A stretch of 64,000 bases of DNA, taken from contig NC_081405.1 of NCBI RefSeq assembly GCF_030272615.1, forward strand, positions 156,381,454 to 156,445,453. The letters are read 5' to 3'. This DNA comes from Cryptomeria japonica (Eukaryota; Streptophyta; Pinopsida; Cupressales; Cupressaceae). The notes under the pieces were generated by a model. It had not been told where the DNA came from, searched no databases, and saw nothing but the letters and a program-made list of their open reading frames with translations. The position numbers and the translations under genes were made by a program. Of the stretch, positions 11,523-22,129 are shown piece by piece. Position 1 is the stretch's first letter; the number at the start of each line of letters is the position of its first letter.

Positions 11523-12757
11523 TGATGAATACTAAGAAGGGGGGTGAATCAGTATGCCAAAAAATACTATAAACAAACTTTTGAACAATTTAGCAGATAA
11601 CCTATACAACATATTCACTAATAAACTGGTTAAGACAAATGCAAACCAAATAGCAAACAAAGCATTCACCCACAAAAACACAATCACCATAACACAAGAT
11701 ATTTGATGTGGAAACCCAAATGGGAAAAACCACGGTGAGAAGAAACTCACAAGTAACTATCTGTAGAATAGAAACCAGACTGGTTAAGGTCAGACTAGTT
11801 AAGGACATACAATGTTCTTCAGCAGAACAGATCCTGTTAGGAATCTAGATCTCTGTTAGGAGATAAGTCCTGTTAAAGACTACCTTGTTAAAGGATTTCT
11901 GTAAGTCCTGTTAAATACTACCTTGTGAAAGGATTTCAGACCCATAGTTGTGAACCACCTTGTTAGAGGATTTACAAAGGCTTTGTTAGGTCTACCTGGT
12001 TAAGGGTTTCAGACTTATCAAAGATATTAGTAATAAAAAAGTGAATGATCTAGATACTAGCACAGTATGCTTTGTTAGATCCTTGACAACTCATTGTTAG
12101 TGCATTTTAGCATTACTTTAGTCTTCAATATCTCCACTCTCTATCTCTTCACACAAACCTAATCTACTCTACAATGATTGCACATAACCTTTTCTATCAC
12201 ACATCTCTCACATATCATGCATGTGAACCCTAGACATGATGTCCTTATAAAGGAAACTGATTTCATGTTGGTCCAATAGGATCAGACTACAAGTTCCTAG
12301 GTTCAGTGCATCTAGACACATTTGGTAACATGACACAAAATCACCACCCAAGTGTCGGTGGATGATAACTCATCACAAATTATAGTAATACTAGTTGGTA
12401 ACTCATCACAAAGTAATACCGGTTAATACAATATAACGATTACCGGTTGTCAAAAATGAAGACTGGTAGATCATAGTGTTCCGATCAAAAGTTAACTACC
12501 GCTTGGGTCCTTCGTACTGCTTGCGATCCTTGAACCACTTGGGATCTCCATACCGCTTGATCTATTCAGTCAATCTGTAACTGGTAAACATCTTCTGCAA
12601 AATTCCAATAGTCTAAAGACTATTCATTCAATAATACACAATACTGGTTGGAACAATTACTAGTTGAGCATAACTCATACATCAAGAAAGCGTGTGTCCA
12701 TCATCAAGAAAGTGTGTGTCCATCATTGACAATCAAAACATCATCAAAATGCCAACA
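11523..12757 (-). repeat. 3' LTR of the 11523-19041 element
   Basis: The LTR runs from TGATGAATACTAAG to AAAATGCCAACA and is closely matched by 17844-19041. Differences seen by eye are mostly single-base changes plus a short stretch around 11785-11812 that the right copy lacks. The GGGGTGAATCA block is at about 11541-11551. The frames 11532-11808 on the minus strand are LTR sequence and not genes. Confidence 0.9.
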
Positions 12758-12780
12758 ATCTCTCCCTTTGGCATTGATGG
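12758..12780 (-). other. Polypurine tract of the 11523-19041 element
   Basis: The minus strand reads GCCAAAGGGAGAGAT directly before the 3' LTR start. This is the standard position of the plus-strand primer. Confidence 0.75.
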
Positions 12781-13539
12781 CAACACTTAGGAAAATTGTG
12801 ACATCTAAGTGTTTTTACAACAAAAATGCCATAATTAAAATTACTCCCCCTAAGCATATACACTATCCCTTTTGCAGAAATTACAATGTACACTACTTCC
12901 CACAATGGTAACATGAAAGTATACATGAAATGGTAACGTTCACCAAACTTTTAAGTACACTAATCCCCCTTTGCCAACAATGACAAAGTAATGCAAAGTA
13001 ACCCCTATTTCCTTATATAAGAAAAAATAGAGTAAATGTTCATGACAGTAAGGAATGAAATTTCTCAAAAATAGATTTAAAGTCCTGCAAAAAAATTTTC
13101 ATGGCCAATGTCCATGAATCAAGTAATGAGGTAGCAACCTCACTTTCAGTCTTCATCTAGAATATTAGTTCTTCCATTGCATCAATGGTACTCATCTCTT
13201 GAGTTACTGTGATAGCTTCCAGGTTGAGAAAACATTTATGAAGAATCTGTAGTCTTGGCAACAAGAGCAGTTGAAGCTCCTACAAATCTTTAGTCCAGTT
13301 AGTGATCTCTGAGTCCATCTTGGCTGTCTAACACTGAAAGTGATGAACCGTTTGTCCATATGTAGTGAAGAGATCATAAGGCATCTTGAAGATGCTAATA
13401 TATGCCTGGAACTTCAATTGGAGTTTATCTTTCTATTTAAGCACATCATCACAAAATAGATGGGGTTGGCAGATTTTACTCAAAAGTAATTTGCCCTCAT
13501 CCATAGTAACACTGATATCCTTCTGCTATTTCAGTAATT

Positions 13540-16083
13540 GTGTCTAGAGCTCATTCATTTTCTTGACTAAGGAAGTGTTGAGTGCCTTTTCTTGGTTGTT
13601 CTTTGCAGTGGCTTCAGCAACATCTTCCAAGCATTGTACCTGGTTCTCCACTACGATACATAGAATTTTAAGCTTGGATAGAGAGTAATCGGTACTGGGG
13701 AGGTTGGTACCGAGAATTAGACTAGTGAGGGTGTCAACTGCAGTTTGTATGACATCCTGTTCTTTCTTCCTTTGTAATTCTTCCAATCTTTCCTATGCAA
13801 GTTTGATGCTACGCAGTAGCTTAGACTCATTTGCAAGAGTTAGATCAATAGGACTAGTGGTATCAACTAGTTTGGTTTGATCACTGGTTGCCTTAGGAGT
13901 CTCAGCTTGTGTGTTCTTCTTTGCTTCCTTCTCCTCTTCTACTTTTTTCTTATCTTCCTCCTTCTTCCTTTCTTCTTCCTTCCTCTTGTGTTCTTCTTTC
14001 TTCTTGTGTTCTTCTTTCATCTTCTGCTCTTCTTTCCTCTTATCCTCTTCTTTCCTCTTCTCCTATTCTTTCCTCTTTTCCTCCTCTTTCTTCTTCTCTT
14101 CCTCTTTGTCCAGAGTGAAATCCTCACTATCTAATGCATCAACATCAATAGTGTCAATTTTCTCTGTCACTCTTTCACCTTCACTATCAAATACTTCATC
14201 TGGTTTGCCTAATGATAGGTCTAGTGCTTTTTTAGCCTTCTTATTGGCTTTAAATACTCAGTGCATATTGACAGCATCTTTCACATGTATGTGAGTATCC
14301 TTTTCCACTTCAGAAGCTTTACCTTCTAGTAGCTTGAGTCTTCTCCTTCTCATGAAGAAGATGCCTTTGTTCTTATCCATTATTTCAAACAACTCAAAAT
14401 TAGAAGAATCAGGAAAATATTGTGGAAAATTTTTCTCTCTGATCTCCTATTCTCTCTCAATGGTAATGCACCATTTGTTATCCAAAGAATTATACAAAGA
14501 ATCTATTGTAACCAATCTAATCTCAGATGGCGACCAGTCATTAACACATAAATATTTAATGACTTCCTATTCTATCTCCTCTCTTTCATTATCATTAAAT
14601 CATCAAAATACTCCTTTAGATCATCAAGCACTTTTCTCCTAATATTCTTAATTGTCCTCTGACAATGTGTCATTGGTTTATAAGAGGAAATATCTATATT
14701 TACCGGTGCTGAAGTTGCAGGAACATTACCGGTAGACTTCGCCTTCTTGCTTAATTTCCTTGTCTTCTTTGGTTGAATTTCCAGTTCAGTGTCCTTTGAC
14801 TCCGGTGAGTTGGTTTTGGTTTTCCACTTCCTCTCAAATACCTTTTCTGGAATAATCTTAGGTTTCTTCTTAGCTGGTGACAGCTTGGTCATTTTCGGAC
14901 TGGTAGAGGTAACCGGTGTAGATATCGATGGTACTACTTTGTCCTTTTTCTATTTTGGTTCTTCAACTAGTGTGACCCTTTCCATGTAGGCATCGGTTCT
15001 CTTTTTCTTAGCATCCAATGGTGAGGCAAGTAGGGTAGAGGCATACCCAATCAACATGTTATTCATTACTTCATACCCCATTGGTTCAACTACTTCCTTT
15101 CTTGGTTCCACTGCTTCCATTATGCAGTCATCTATCCTTATTGTGAAGCAAATGTCATCTTCATACTTCTTCACAATATCATTAGATATCCTCATTCTTT
15201 GGCTCATTTTCTGCTTGAATTCAACAAAATACTTGTTAAGAACCTCAGGATATCTAGTTCCCACTATTTGTAGACTTTCCTTGATTTGTCTGGAGACTGG
15301 TAAGTCAGTAGACCATTGCACATCACCTACTCTAGATAAATAACCTTGAAAGTAGAAGAATAAACTGACCAGAAGTTGGCCAAATTTGAACCTTAGAGAA
15401 TTGTCCTATTTGATGGACTTTAGATTCAATAGCAATTGCTTCTGTAGATAGGTACATAGGTCAAATGTAGTGTCTTCCTTGATCATTCTGTAAGCAACAT
15501 TCATCGCAGCAACAGGGATAGAGTTTATTCTGCTAGCATAAAACATCTAGTAACCAATCACCATGTAAGCATATTTAACTAGATCATCAAAGATGGTATT
15601 GACGGTCATCGCCCATTGGTCACTCACAAAAATGGTGAGCTTGGTCATTTCAGTTTTGGTGACCTTTCATAGAGCTGGTACCTCTCCAATATTGTAGAAA
15701 CCGATGACAACATGAATTTCTTCCGGTGTGATGTCATGCGTCCGCTCGAGGTACATCTTATCACCATGTACTCTGTTGAGGATAATGCGGATATGATCTT
15801 CTATGAACTCTTCCATAAAATATACTGCATTATGCAGTTTCATCTTCTCAAGGACAGTGTACTCCGGTTTGATCTTCTTATCATCCCCATAGAACAGACT
15901 TAGCTGGGAATGAATCACTAGGGATCCTAGGTCTTCCAATTTATAGTCAATATACCCTGAAATATCTTCCTCAACAATAACTCCGACGGGTATTTGGGAT
16001 AGGGCATTTTATTTCATTTTATTTTGAAGAAATTAAGTTGAATCTATAGGTGCACTAGAACTAGAGTGCGATGCAGAAGCCAT
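13540..16083 (-). pseudogene. Second ORF region of non-autonomous element, unknown function
   Basis: Read on the minus strand from an ATG at 16083 (start MASASHSSSS), one frame continues with a few stops through 15939-15667, 15321-14950 and 14892-14572, with more decayed pieces 14020-13793 and 13786-13544. The N-terminal part looks globular (YGDDKKIKPEYTVLEKMKL and MYLERTHDITPEEIHV). The middle is basic (KLSPAKKKPKIIPEKVFERK), and the C-terminal part is a Lys/Glu repeat with coiled-coil character. It takes the place of pol. I do not recognise a domain. Possible origins are a captured plant gene fragment or an element-specific protein. Confidence 0.5.
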
Positions 16084-16572
16084 GATAAGAAAGAAATTCA
16101 AGAAATACCTTCATAATCCAAAATTTAGGGTTTGCCAATGTCACCCTCAATACACCACTTCGGTTGCTAGATTACCACTTAGTGTTCTTCACTGATAGAT
16201 TGAAAAAGATCTCTGGATTCCTCTGCAAGATTTTTGAATTCTCTTTGAATCGCTAGACGAATCGCTCTTTGTCGCTCTGCTCTTGAAAATTCTTCTCTCG
16301 AAAACAGATAAGTGAAAATGACAATGAAAAACCCTTTTAAACAGACTTTCACCTACCATCATAAATGCATTACCGCTAGGGCACAAACCCTAATTTTGCC
16401 TTTTACCACTTCAAATCTTCTGTCAATTGACAGGTAACATATACCAGTTAAGGTCTTTACCAATATAAACTGGGGGTTTGAAATATTTCACCGATATGTT
16501 CCCCCTCAGCTTTTCTGAAGCTCAGTTTGCCGGTTCAGAGACTTCCACACTAGGTGTAGAAACTGGTTCATC

Positions 16573-17820
16573 CTATGACACTTCTTCTGATTTATTTTTC
16601 CAAGTTTTATTCATTTCTGTTTGAACAGTTTCAACATAAATCTTCCCTTCAAGAGTGATCGGTATATCATCCGATAGGTTCTTTCTTAGTCTACAAGTTC
16701 TGGTAGTGTGTCCCGGGTTGTCGCAATGATAGCATACCATTCCAGGTGTTCTCCATGGTCCATTATTCATACTTCTGTTCTTCCTTCTGCATGTTGCAGC
16801 AGTGTAACCGCTACCACAATAGATCAAACAAGTTGTTCTCCAACTATTAGCCACTTGATAACCACCTGACAGATGGTCATAGGTATTGTATAGGTTGGGA
16901 TTTCGGTTCATAGGAAATTCTGGAATAACTCCTTGAGTCCTTAGAGGAAATCTCCCAGTGTTGTGCAAAACTGACCTACATTCAAATGCTCTATGCCCAA
17001 ACTTGTTGCATGCATAATAGTTTCCATTGAATCTATTGGATATAGGCATATTGTTTTGAAAATAAGGAAAATTATTGTAGGCCTTGCTTCTACACACATT
17101 AGTAGTATGTCCTTTGAGACAATTAAAGCAAACAGGTTTAAATTTTTTCTTACCTTTTCCTTTGGATGTTGGTTGTTTCTTTGATGCTTCAACTTTTGTT
17201 CCAGAGGTCTCTCCTTCCTCATATCCAGAGAAACCAAGTCCAGTGGTATTCTTTACTGGCTTTGTCGATTCTAGCTTTTGCTCTAGCTTAGCAGTACTCT
17301 GATTGAATTTAGCAAGTATCTGCTTTGACTCAGTAAGTTCCTTGGAAATAGCAGCATTAGATTCCATTAAGGTTGCACTCTTAAAAATAGCCATGTTTAG
17401 TTTACCTTGCATTTTTTCTATTTCCACTTTACTGTCTTGGAGATGAGTGGTAAGGGTACTGATTTCTTGCTTCAGCTTGGAGATCTCATGATCTTTGTGT
17501 TTTACTAGATCTTTAGCTTTCCTCCTATTCTCAATCTCGTAACTCATTCTGATAGTTAGTCCTTCCAACTCTCTTCTCAGATAAGCTTTAGATTCATTCA
17601 GTTTTTCAACTTCTTCAACTAGGGCATCCATGTTTGCTTCATCAGAAGGGCTATTTTCAGTGAGTTCCATCAGTTTCTTAGCATGCTCTCTTCTTTTTGT
17701 GAAAGAGGCTTTATACTTGACTTTGAGTTCATCATAGGCTCTCTAAGTCTGAGTGAGATGATGAGTAAGTTACCTTACATTGTATTCCCCCATATCTCCT
17801 TCCAAGTGGTTAGACTTATA
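16573..17820 (-). pseudogene. Coiled-coil gag with multiple CCHC zinc knuckles
   Basis: The longest frame (17670-16573, 365 residues) has an N-terminal coiled coil of roughly 145 residues rich in Glu, Lys and Leu. A Lys-rich linker follows, then zinc-knuckle-like segments beginning CFNCLKGHTTNVC, ACNKFGHRAFEC, IYCGSGYTAATC and CYHCDNPGHTTRTC. The second and third have lost part of the CX2CX4HX4C pattern. Coding similarity continues upstream to the PBS with one stop near 17743. Gag proteins of this kind package RNA. The unusually long coiled coil and the four knuckles are distinctive. Confidence 0.75.
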
Positions 17821-17828
17821 GAATGGTT

Positions 17829-17841
17829 GGCTCTGATACCA
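17829..17841 (-). other. Primer binding site of the 11523-19041 element
   Basis: The minus strand reads TGGTATCAGAGCC, two bases from the LTR edge at 17844. It is the initiator Met-tRNA type common in plant copia elements. Confidence 0.85.
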
Positions 17842-17843
17842 AT

Positions 17844-19041
17844 TGATGAATACTAAGAGGGGGGGTGAATTATAAAGCCAAAAAATACTAGAAACAAACT
17901 TTTGAACAATTTAGCAGATAATCGGTACAATAGATTCACTAATAAATCGGTTAAGACAAATGCAAACCAAATAGAAAACAAAGCATTCACCCACAAAAGA
18001 AAAATCACCATAACACAAGATATTTGACATAGAAACCCAAATGGGAAAAACCATGGTGAGCAAAAAATCACAAGTAACTATCTGCAGAATAGAAAGTAGA
18101 CCGGTTAAGGTCATACAATGTTCTTCACCAGAATAGATCCTATTAGGAATCTAGATCTCTATTAGGAGATAAGCCCTGTTAAAGACTACCTTGTTAAAGG
18201 ATTTCTGTAAGTCTTGTTAAAGACTACCATGTGAAAGGATTTCAGATCCACAGTTGTGAACCACCTTGTTAGAGGATTTACAAAGGCTTTGTTGGGTCTA
18301 CCCGGTTAAGGGTTTCAGACTTGTTGAAGATATTAGTAATCAACAAGTAAATGATCTAGATACTAGCACAATATGCTTGGTTAGATCCTTGACAGCTCAT
18401 TGTTAATGCATTTTAGCATTACTTCAGTCTTCAATATCTCCACACTCTATCTCTTCACACAGACCTAATCTGCTCTACAATGATCGCACATAACATTTTC
18501 TATCACACATCTCTCACATATCATGAATGAAAACCCTAGACATGATGTCCTTATAAAGGAAACTGATTTCATGTCGGTTCAATAGGATTAGACTACAAGT
18601 TCCTAGGTTCAGTGCATCTAGACACATTTGGTAACATGACACAAAATCACCACCAAAGTGTTGATGGATGATAACTCATCACACATTACAGTAATACCGA
18701 TTGGTAATTCATCACAGAGTAATACCAGTTAATACAATATACCAATTACCGGTTTTCAAAAATGAAGACTGGTAGATCATAGTGTTCCGATCAAAAGTTA
18801 ACTACCGCTTGGGTCCTTCGTACCGCTTGTGATCCTTGAACCACTTGGGAACTCCATACCGCTTGAGCTCTTCAGTCAATCTATGACTGGTAAACATCTT
18901 CAGCAAAATACCGATAGTATAAAGACTATTCATTCAATAATACACAATACCAATTGGAACAATTATCAGTTGAGCATAACTCATACATCAAGAAAGTGTG
19001 TGTCCATCAATGACAATCAAAACATCATCAAAATGCCAACA
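17844..19041 (-). repeat. 5' LTR of the 11523-19041 element
   Basis: This is a near copy of 11523-12757, from TGATGAATACTAAGAGG to AAAATGCCAACA. It is followed at once by GTAGT (19042-19046). The frames 17853-18114 and 18829-19134 are LTR sequence. Confidence 0.9.
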
Positions 19042-19046
19042 GTAGT
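19042..19046. repeat. Target-site duplication GTAGT, right copy
   Basis: It matches 11518-11522. When the element and one copy are ignored, the coding frame of the interrupted pseudogene reads through the site. Confidence 0.9.
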
Positions 19047-19786
19047 CTACCCAAGAATGCCCAAAGAGAATTATTGTTGGGTTCCTCTATTTTTTCTTGC
19101 CTTTGTAATGCTTTACTTAATGTTGTTCTACTAAGGTTTAATGACTTACTTGTTTTTCTTAACAAACGATATTTTTTTATTTTCTTGCTCATTATTGTTA
19201 ATGTAATGATACATCATGTAACATTAGAATATTTAGTATGTGATTTTGAACCAATAGCTTGATATTAATCAAATATATTTCTCACAATAGTTCTTTTGTT
19301 ATTACTTTAAGATGATCTTAGGCCTATAATTTTCATTGTCTCTCTAAAATTCAAATTTTTATTCATTTGAACAATTAATTGACATCTTGCAGTTTGATTT
19401 AAGTTTTCAAAATAGTTTTGCCATATTATTTTAACCATTCTCCTACAATTTAGTTCATTCATTTTATCAGGCATTGGCTTCAATATATTATCATCAATGT
19501 CAATTAGATACTTTGGTTTCCTACGAATGATTCTAGGAGGTGTTAACATCGGTGCATTGCATGCATTGTGTACTTTCAATTCATCAAATAGAGCAGGTGT
19601 ATGTTCATCATTTAATTGACTATTAAATGTGATCTCTTCTTCAATTGTATTAGGTTCACATGGTAAACCAAATGTCTCTTCTTCAATTGCATTAGGTGCA
19701 TTATGTTTGTTTGGTAAATCAAATTGAGATGTTGAGGATGATATACCTTCTTGTCCCATTGATCTTATGTCACGTAATTTCTTCAT
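19047..19786 (-). pseudogene. N-terminal part of the interrupted unknown transposon-associated gene
   Basis: The minus-strand frame 19786-19307 starts MKKLRDIRSMGQEGISSS. It has an acidic Asn/Glu-rich region, then a more conserved-looking end (RRMVKIIWQNYFENLNQ and QMNKNLNFRETMKIIGL). After a decayed stretch, coding resumes at about 19135-19047 (SKALQRQEKIEEPNNNSLW). It runs in frame into the sequence left of 11518. With 9358-11517 it forms one gene pointing left, away from the motif cluster at 20140-20295. Promoter and start are not certain. Confidence 0.45.
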
Positions 19787-20139
19787 ATGTTTCCTTTTTC
19801 TTTCCTTTTCAACCTCTCATTGTTCCATCGTTCCTCACTTGTTCCTTCCCATGGTTGATATTAGTTGTCCTAAATAGAATCATATCACATATATATGTAA
19901 ACAAAAGTTCATAAAAAATCAAATAACCATAAATATGCTTCTTCTTATTATTTTTTGAATCAAAGCTATTAAAAAATCACAATAATATTGAATAAACTAA
20001 TAAGAACAAAAATTCAATCATTTGAAATCATACAAAAATAGAAAATTCACTTACTTCTAATAGTGACAAGTGCATACACAGTTGCAGTGGGGCCTTAAAC
20101 AATCTCAAAAACTTCTTTTCAGGCCGTTGAGAGTGTTGG
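19787..20139. other. 5' flank of the minus-strand pseudogene
   Basis: AT-rich DNA with no strong frame. By position it would hold the promoter or an upstream exon of the minus gene, but I see no clear TATA box or splice signal that decides this. Confidence 0.3.
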
Positions 20140-20295
20140 GGAACTAAAACTATGTCTAAGTACCATGTACACGGTCTATTAATAACCTCGTACACATTGT
20201 TAGTATCTAAAATGTTTGCAAGCCCAAAAGTATTTTTTTTGCACCCTGTACATGCTTAGAACTCATAAATATCATGTACGCACTCCTAGGACTTA
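20140..20295. repeat. Cluster of CGTACACG-like short repeats, middle
   Basis: Variants of the motif seen at 3780-3920 recur here: ACCATGTACACGG, CCTCGTACACATTG, CCCTGTACATGC and ATCATGTACGCAC. They are about 40 bases apart and linked by TTAGAACT- or CCTAGGACTT-like spacers. The cluster sits upstream of the minus-strand gene, as the left cluster sits upstream of the plus-strand gene. Confidence 0.45.
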
Positions 20296-20371
20296 AAAAT
20301 GTTATGGCAGGGTAGAGAACTAATAGGCTCACTACCCGTATGTACAATTTATAGTAAATAGAATGTGAATG

Positions 20372-20375
<4 letters not shown>

Positions 20376-20407
<32 letters not shown>

Positions 20408-20716
20408 TAGGGAGATGGGCAGGGGGCGGGAGAGGGAGAGGGGGAGGGAGCGAGAGGGAGAGAGAGCGTGATAGGGAGAGAAAGAGAGGGAGAGGGAGGG
20501 AGAGAGAGAGAGAGAAAGAGAGAGGGGGAGAGAGAAAGTGGGAGAGAGAGAAAGAGAGGGAGAGGGAGGGAGAGAGAGAGAGGGGGGAGAGAGAAAGTGG
20601 GAGAGAGAGAAAGAGGGGGAGAGAGAGAAAAAGGGAGAGAGAGAGAGGGGGGAGATAGAGAGGGGGAAAGAGGGAGAGAGAGAGAGGGAGAGGGGGACAG
20701 AGGGAGAGAGAAAGAG

Positions 20717-20778
<62 letters not shown>
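20376..20778. repeat. Long (GA)n / purine tract
   Basis: About 400 bases of almost pure purine on the plus strand: GA repeats with GGGA and AAAG interruptions, ending in a pure GA run of about 60 bases (20717-20778). Such a mirror-symmetric purine tract could in principle adopt triplex (H-DNA) structure. Confidence 0.95.
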
Positions 20779-20780
<2 letters not shown>

Positions 20781-20833
20781 AATCAATCTTACAACATAAG
20801 CTAATGGTATGGTTATAAATTATAGCCCAGACC

Positions 20834-21115
20834 ATGAGTTTGGAAACCACTTCATATTCTAAGAATTGCAAGGGAGGAAATTATGAAGAAAAAATGTGCA
20901 TTACCAAAGATTGCCCAAAGCCCACCATAGGAGGAGTGTGGTGGATGGATGATGCACAATTGGTTTTGTACACTGAGTCAAATGCTAAGGGTATCAAGGA
21001 AATCATAGCTCCTTGAGCTCAAACTATGCACCTTGAGATTATTAGGTGTATTGTTCATCCAAATGGTTACCACTACATCGCATACCTATTTGCAATACAA
21101 TAATATAAAGTAAGG
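20834..21115 (+). pseudogene. Conserved ORF-like segment of the macrosatellite core (example unit)
   Basis: Each core carries the same reading frame. Here it starts MSLETTSYSKNCKGGN and passes through DCPKPTIGGVWWMDDAQ to a downstream IVHPNGYHYIAY. Most other units have TAG after GGN but stay open afterwards, for example 46961-47143, 50404-50685 and 61004-61200, with GVWWRDDAQWVLYT and HPNGDHYMEDLI. The ancestral unit may therefore derive from a coding exon. I do not recognise the protein. Confidence 0.3.
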
Positions 21116-21175
21116 GAGATAAAGGGGGTAGGGAAAGAAGAAGAGATAGAGGGATGGGGTATGGTGAAAGGCATA

Positions 21176-21281
<106 letters not shown>

Positions 21282-22081
21282 AGGGAGGGAGAGAGAGATG
21301 GAGAGAGAGAGAGAGAGCAATCAATTAAATTGTATCTAATCAAATCAATATTACTACATAAGATAATAAGATAGTTAAATGCAATGGAATTGATTTCCTT
21401 GCTATGGCTATAAATTTCTCCCCAAACCATGAGTTTTCAAACCACTTCATATTCAAATAATTGTAGGGGAGAAAATTAGGAAGAAAAAATGTGCATTACC
21501 AAATATTTCCCAAAGCCCACCACATGAGGAGTCTGGTGGAGGGATGATGAACCATTGGTTTTCTACACTAAGTCACATGATAATTATATCAAGAAAAGCA
21601 TAGCCTCTCGAGATCAAACTATGGACCTTGGGATATTAGGTCTAATGTTCATCCAATGGTGACCACTACATGGCAGACCTAATTGCAATACAAAAATATA
21701 AAGTAAGGGAGATAAAGGGGGTAGGAAGAGAGAAAGAGTGGGGATAGAGAGAATAAGAGAGAGAGGGATGGGGTATGGAGGAAGATAGAAGGGGAGAGAG
21801 GGAGAGAGAGAGGTAGAGGGAGGGAGAGAGAGAGGGACAAGGAGAGAAATAGAGGGAGAGGGAGAGAGAGGGTTTTGTACACTAAGTCAAATGCTAAGTG
21901 TATCAAGGAAATCATATCCCCTCGAGCTCAAATAGTAGACATTGGGATTATAAGGTCTATTGTTCATCCAAATGGTGACTACTACATGCTAGACCTAATT
22001 ACAATACAATAATATAAAGGGAGATACATGTGCAAGGAGAGAAGAAGAGAGAGAAGGATGGGGTATGGAGGAAGGCAGAAG

Positions 22082-22129
<48 letters not shown>

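Larger units (their letters stand above)
11523..19041 (-). mobile_element. Complete non-autonomous copia-type LTR element without pol
   Basis: Two LTRs of about 1.2 kb in the same orientation, a Met-tRNA PBS (17829-17841), a polypurine tract (12758-12780) and a GTAGT target duplication define a full element of about 7.5 kb on the minus strand. Its first ORF region is a coiled-coil gag with several zinc knuckles. Its second is a long Lys/Glu-rich coding region of unknown function. I find no protease, integrase, reverse transcriptase or RNase H motif, so it would depend on another element for movement. The sequence at 1-1378 is a second copy of the family. It sits inside the coding frame of the pseudogene 19786-9358. 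Confidence 0.85.

Noticed and set aside
13877-14294. Phe/Leu/Ser-rich plus-strand frames resembling membrane segments
   Set aside because: They are the reverse complement of the Lys/Glu-rich coding repeat of the copia-type element on the minus strand.
20207-20871. Long Ser/Leu-rich or Arg/Glu-rich frames in the GA tracts (also in 21042-21430, 47523-48014, 49243-49805, 51061-51702 and 60603-61537)
   Set aside because: They are six-frame translations of (GA)n and occur on both strands at once. Codon content is set by the dinucleotide repeat.
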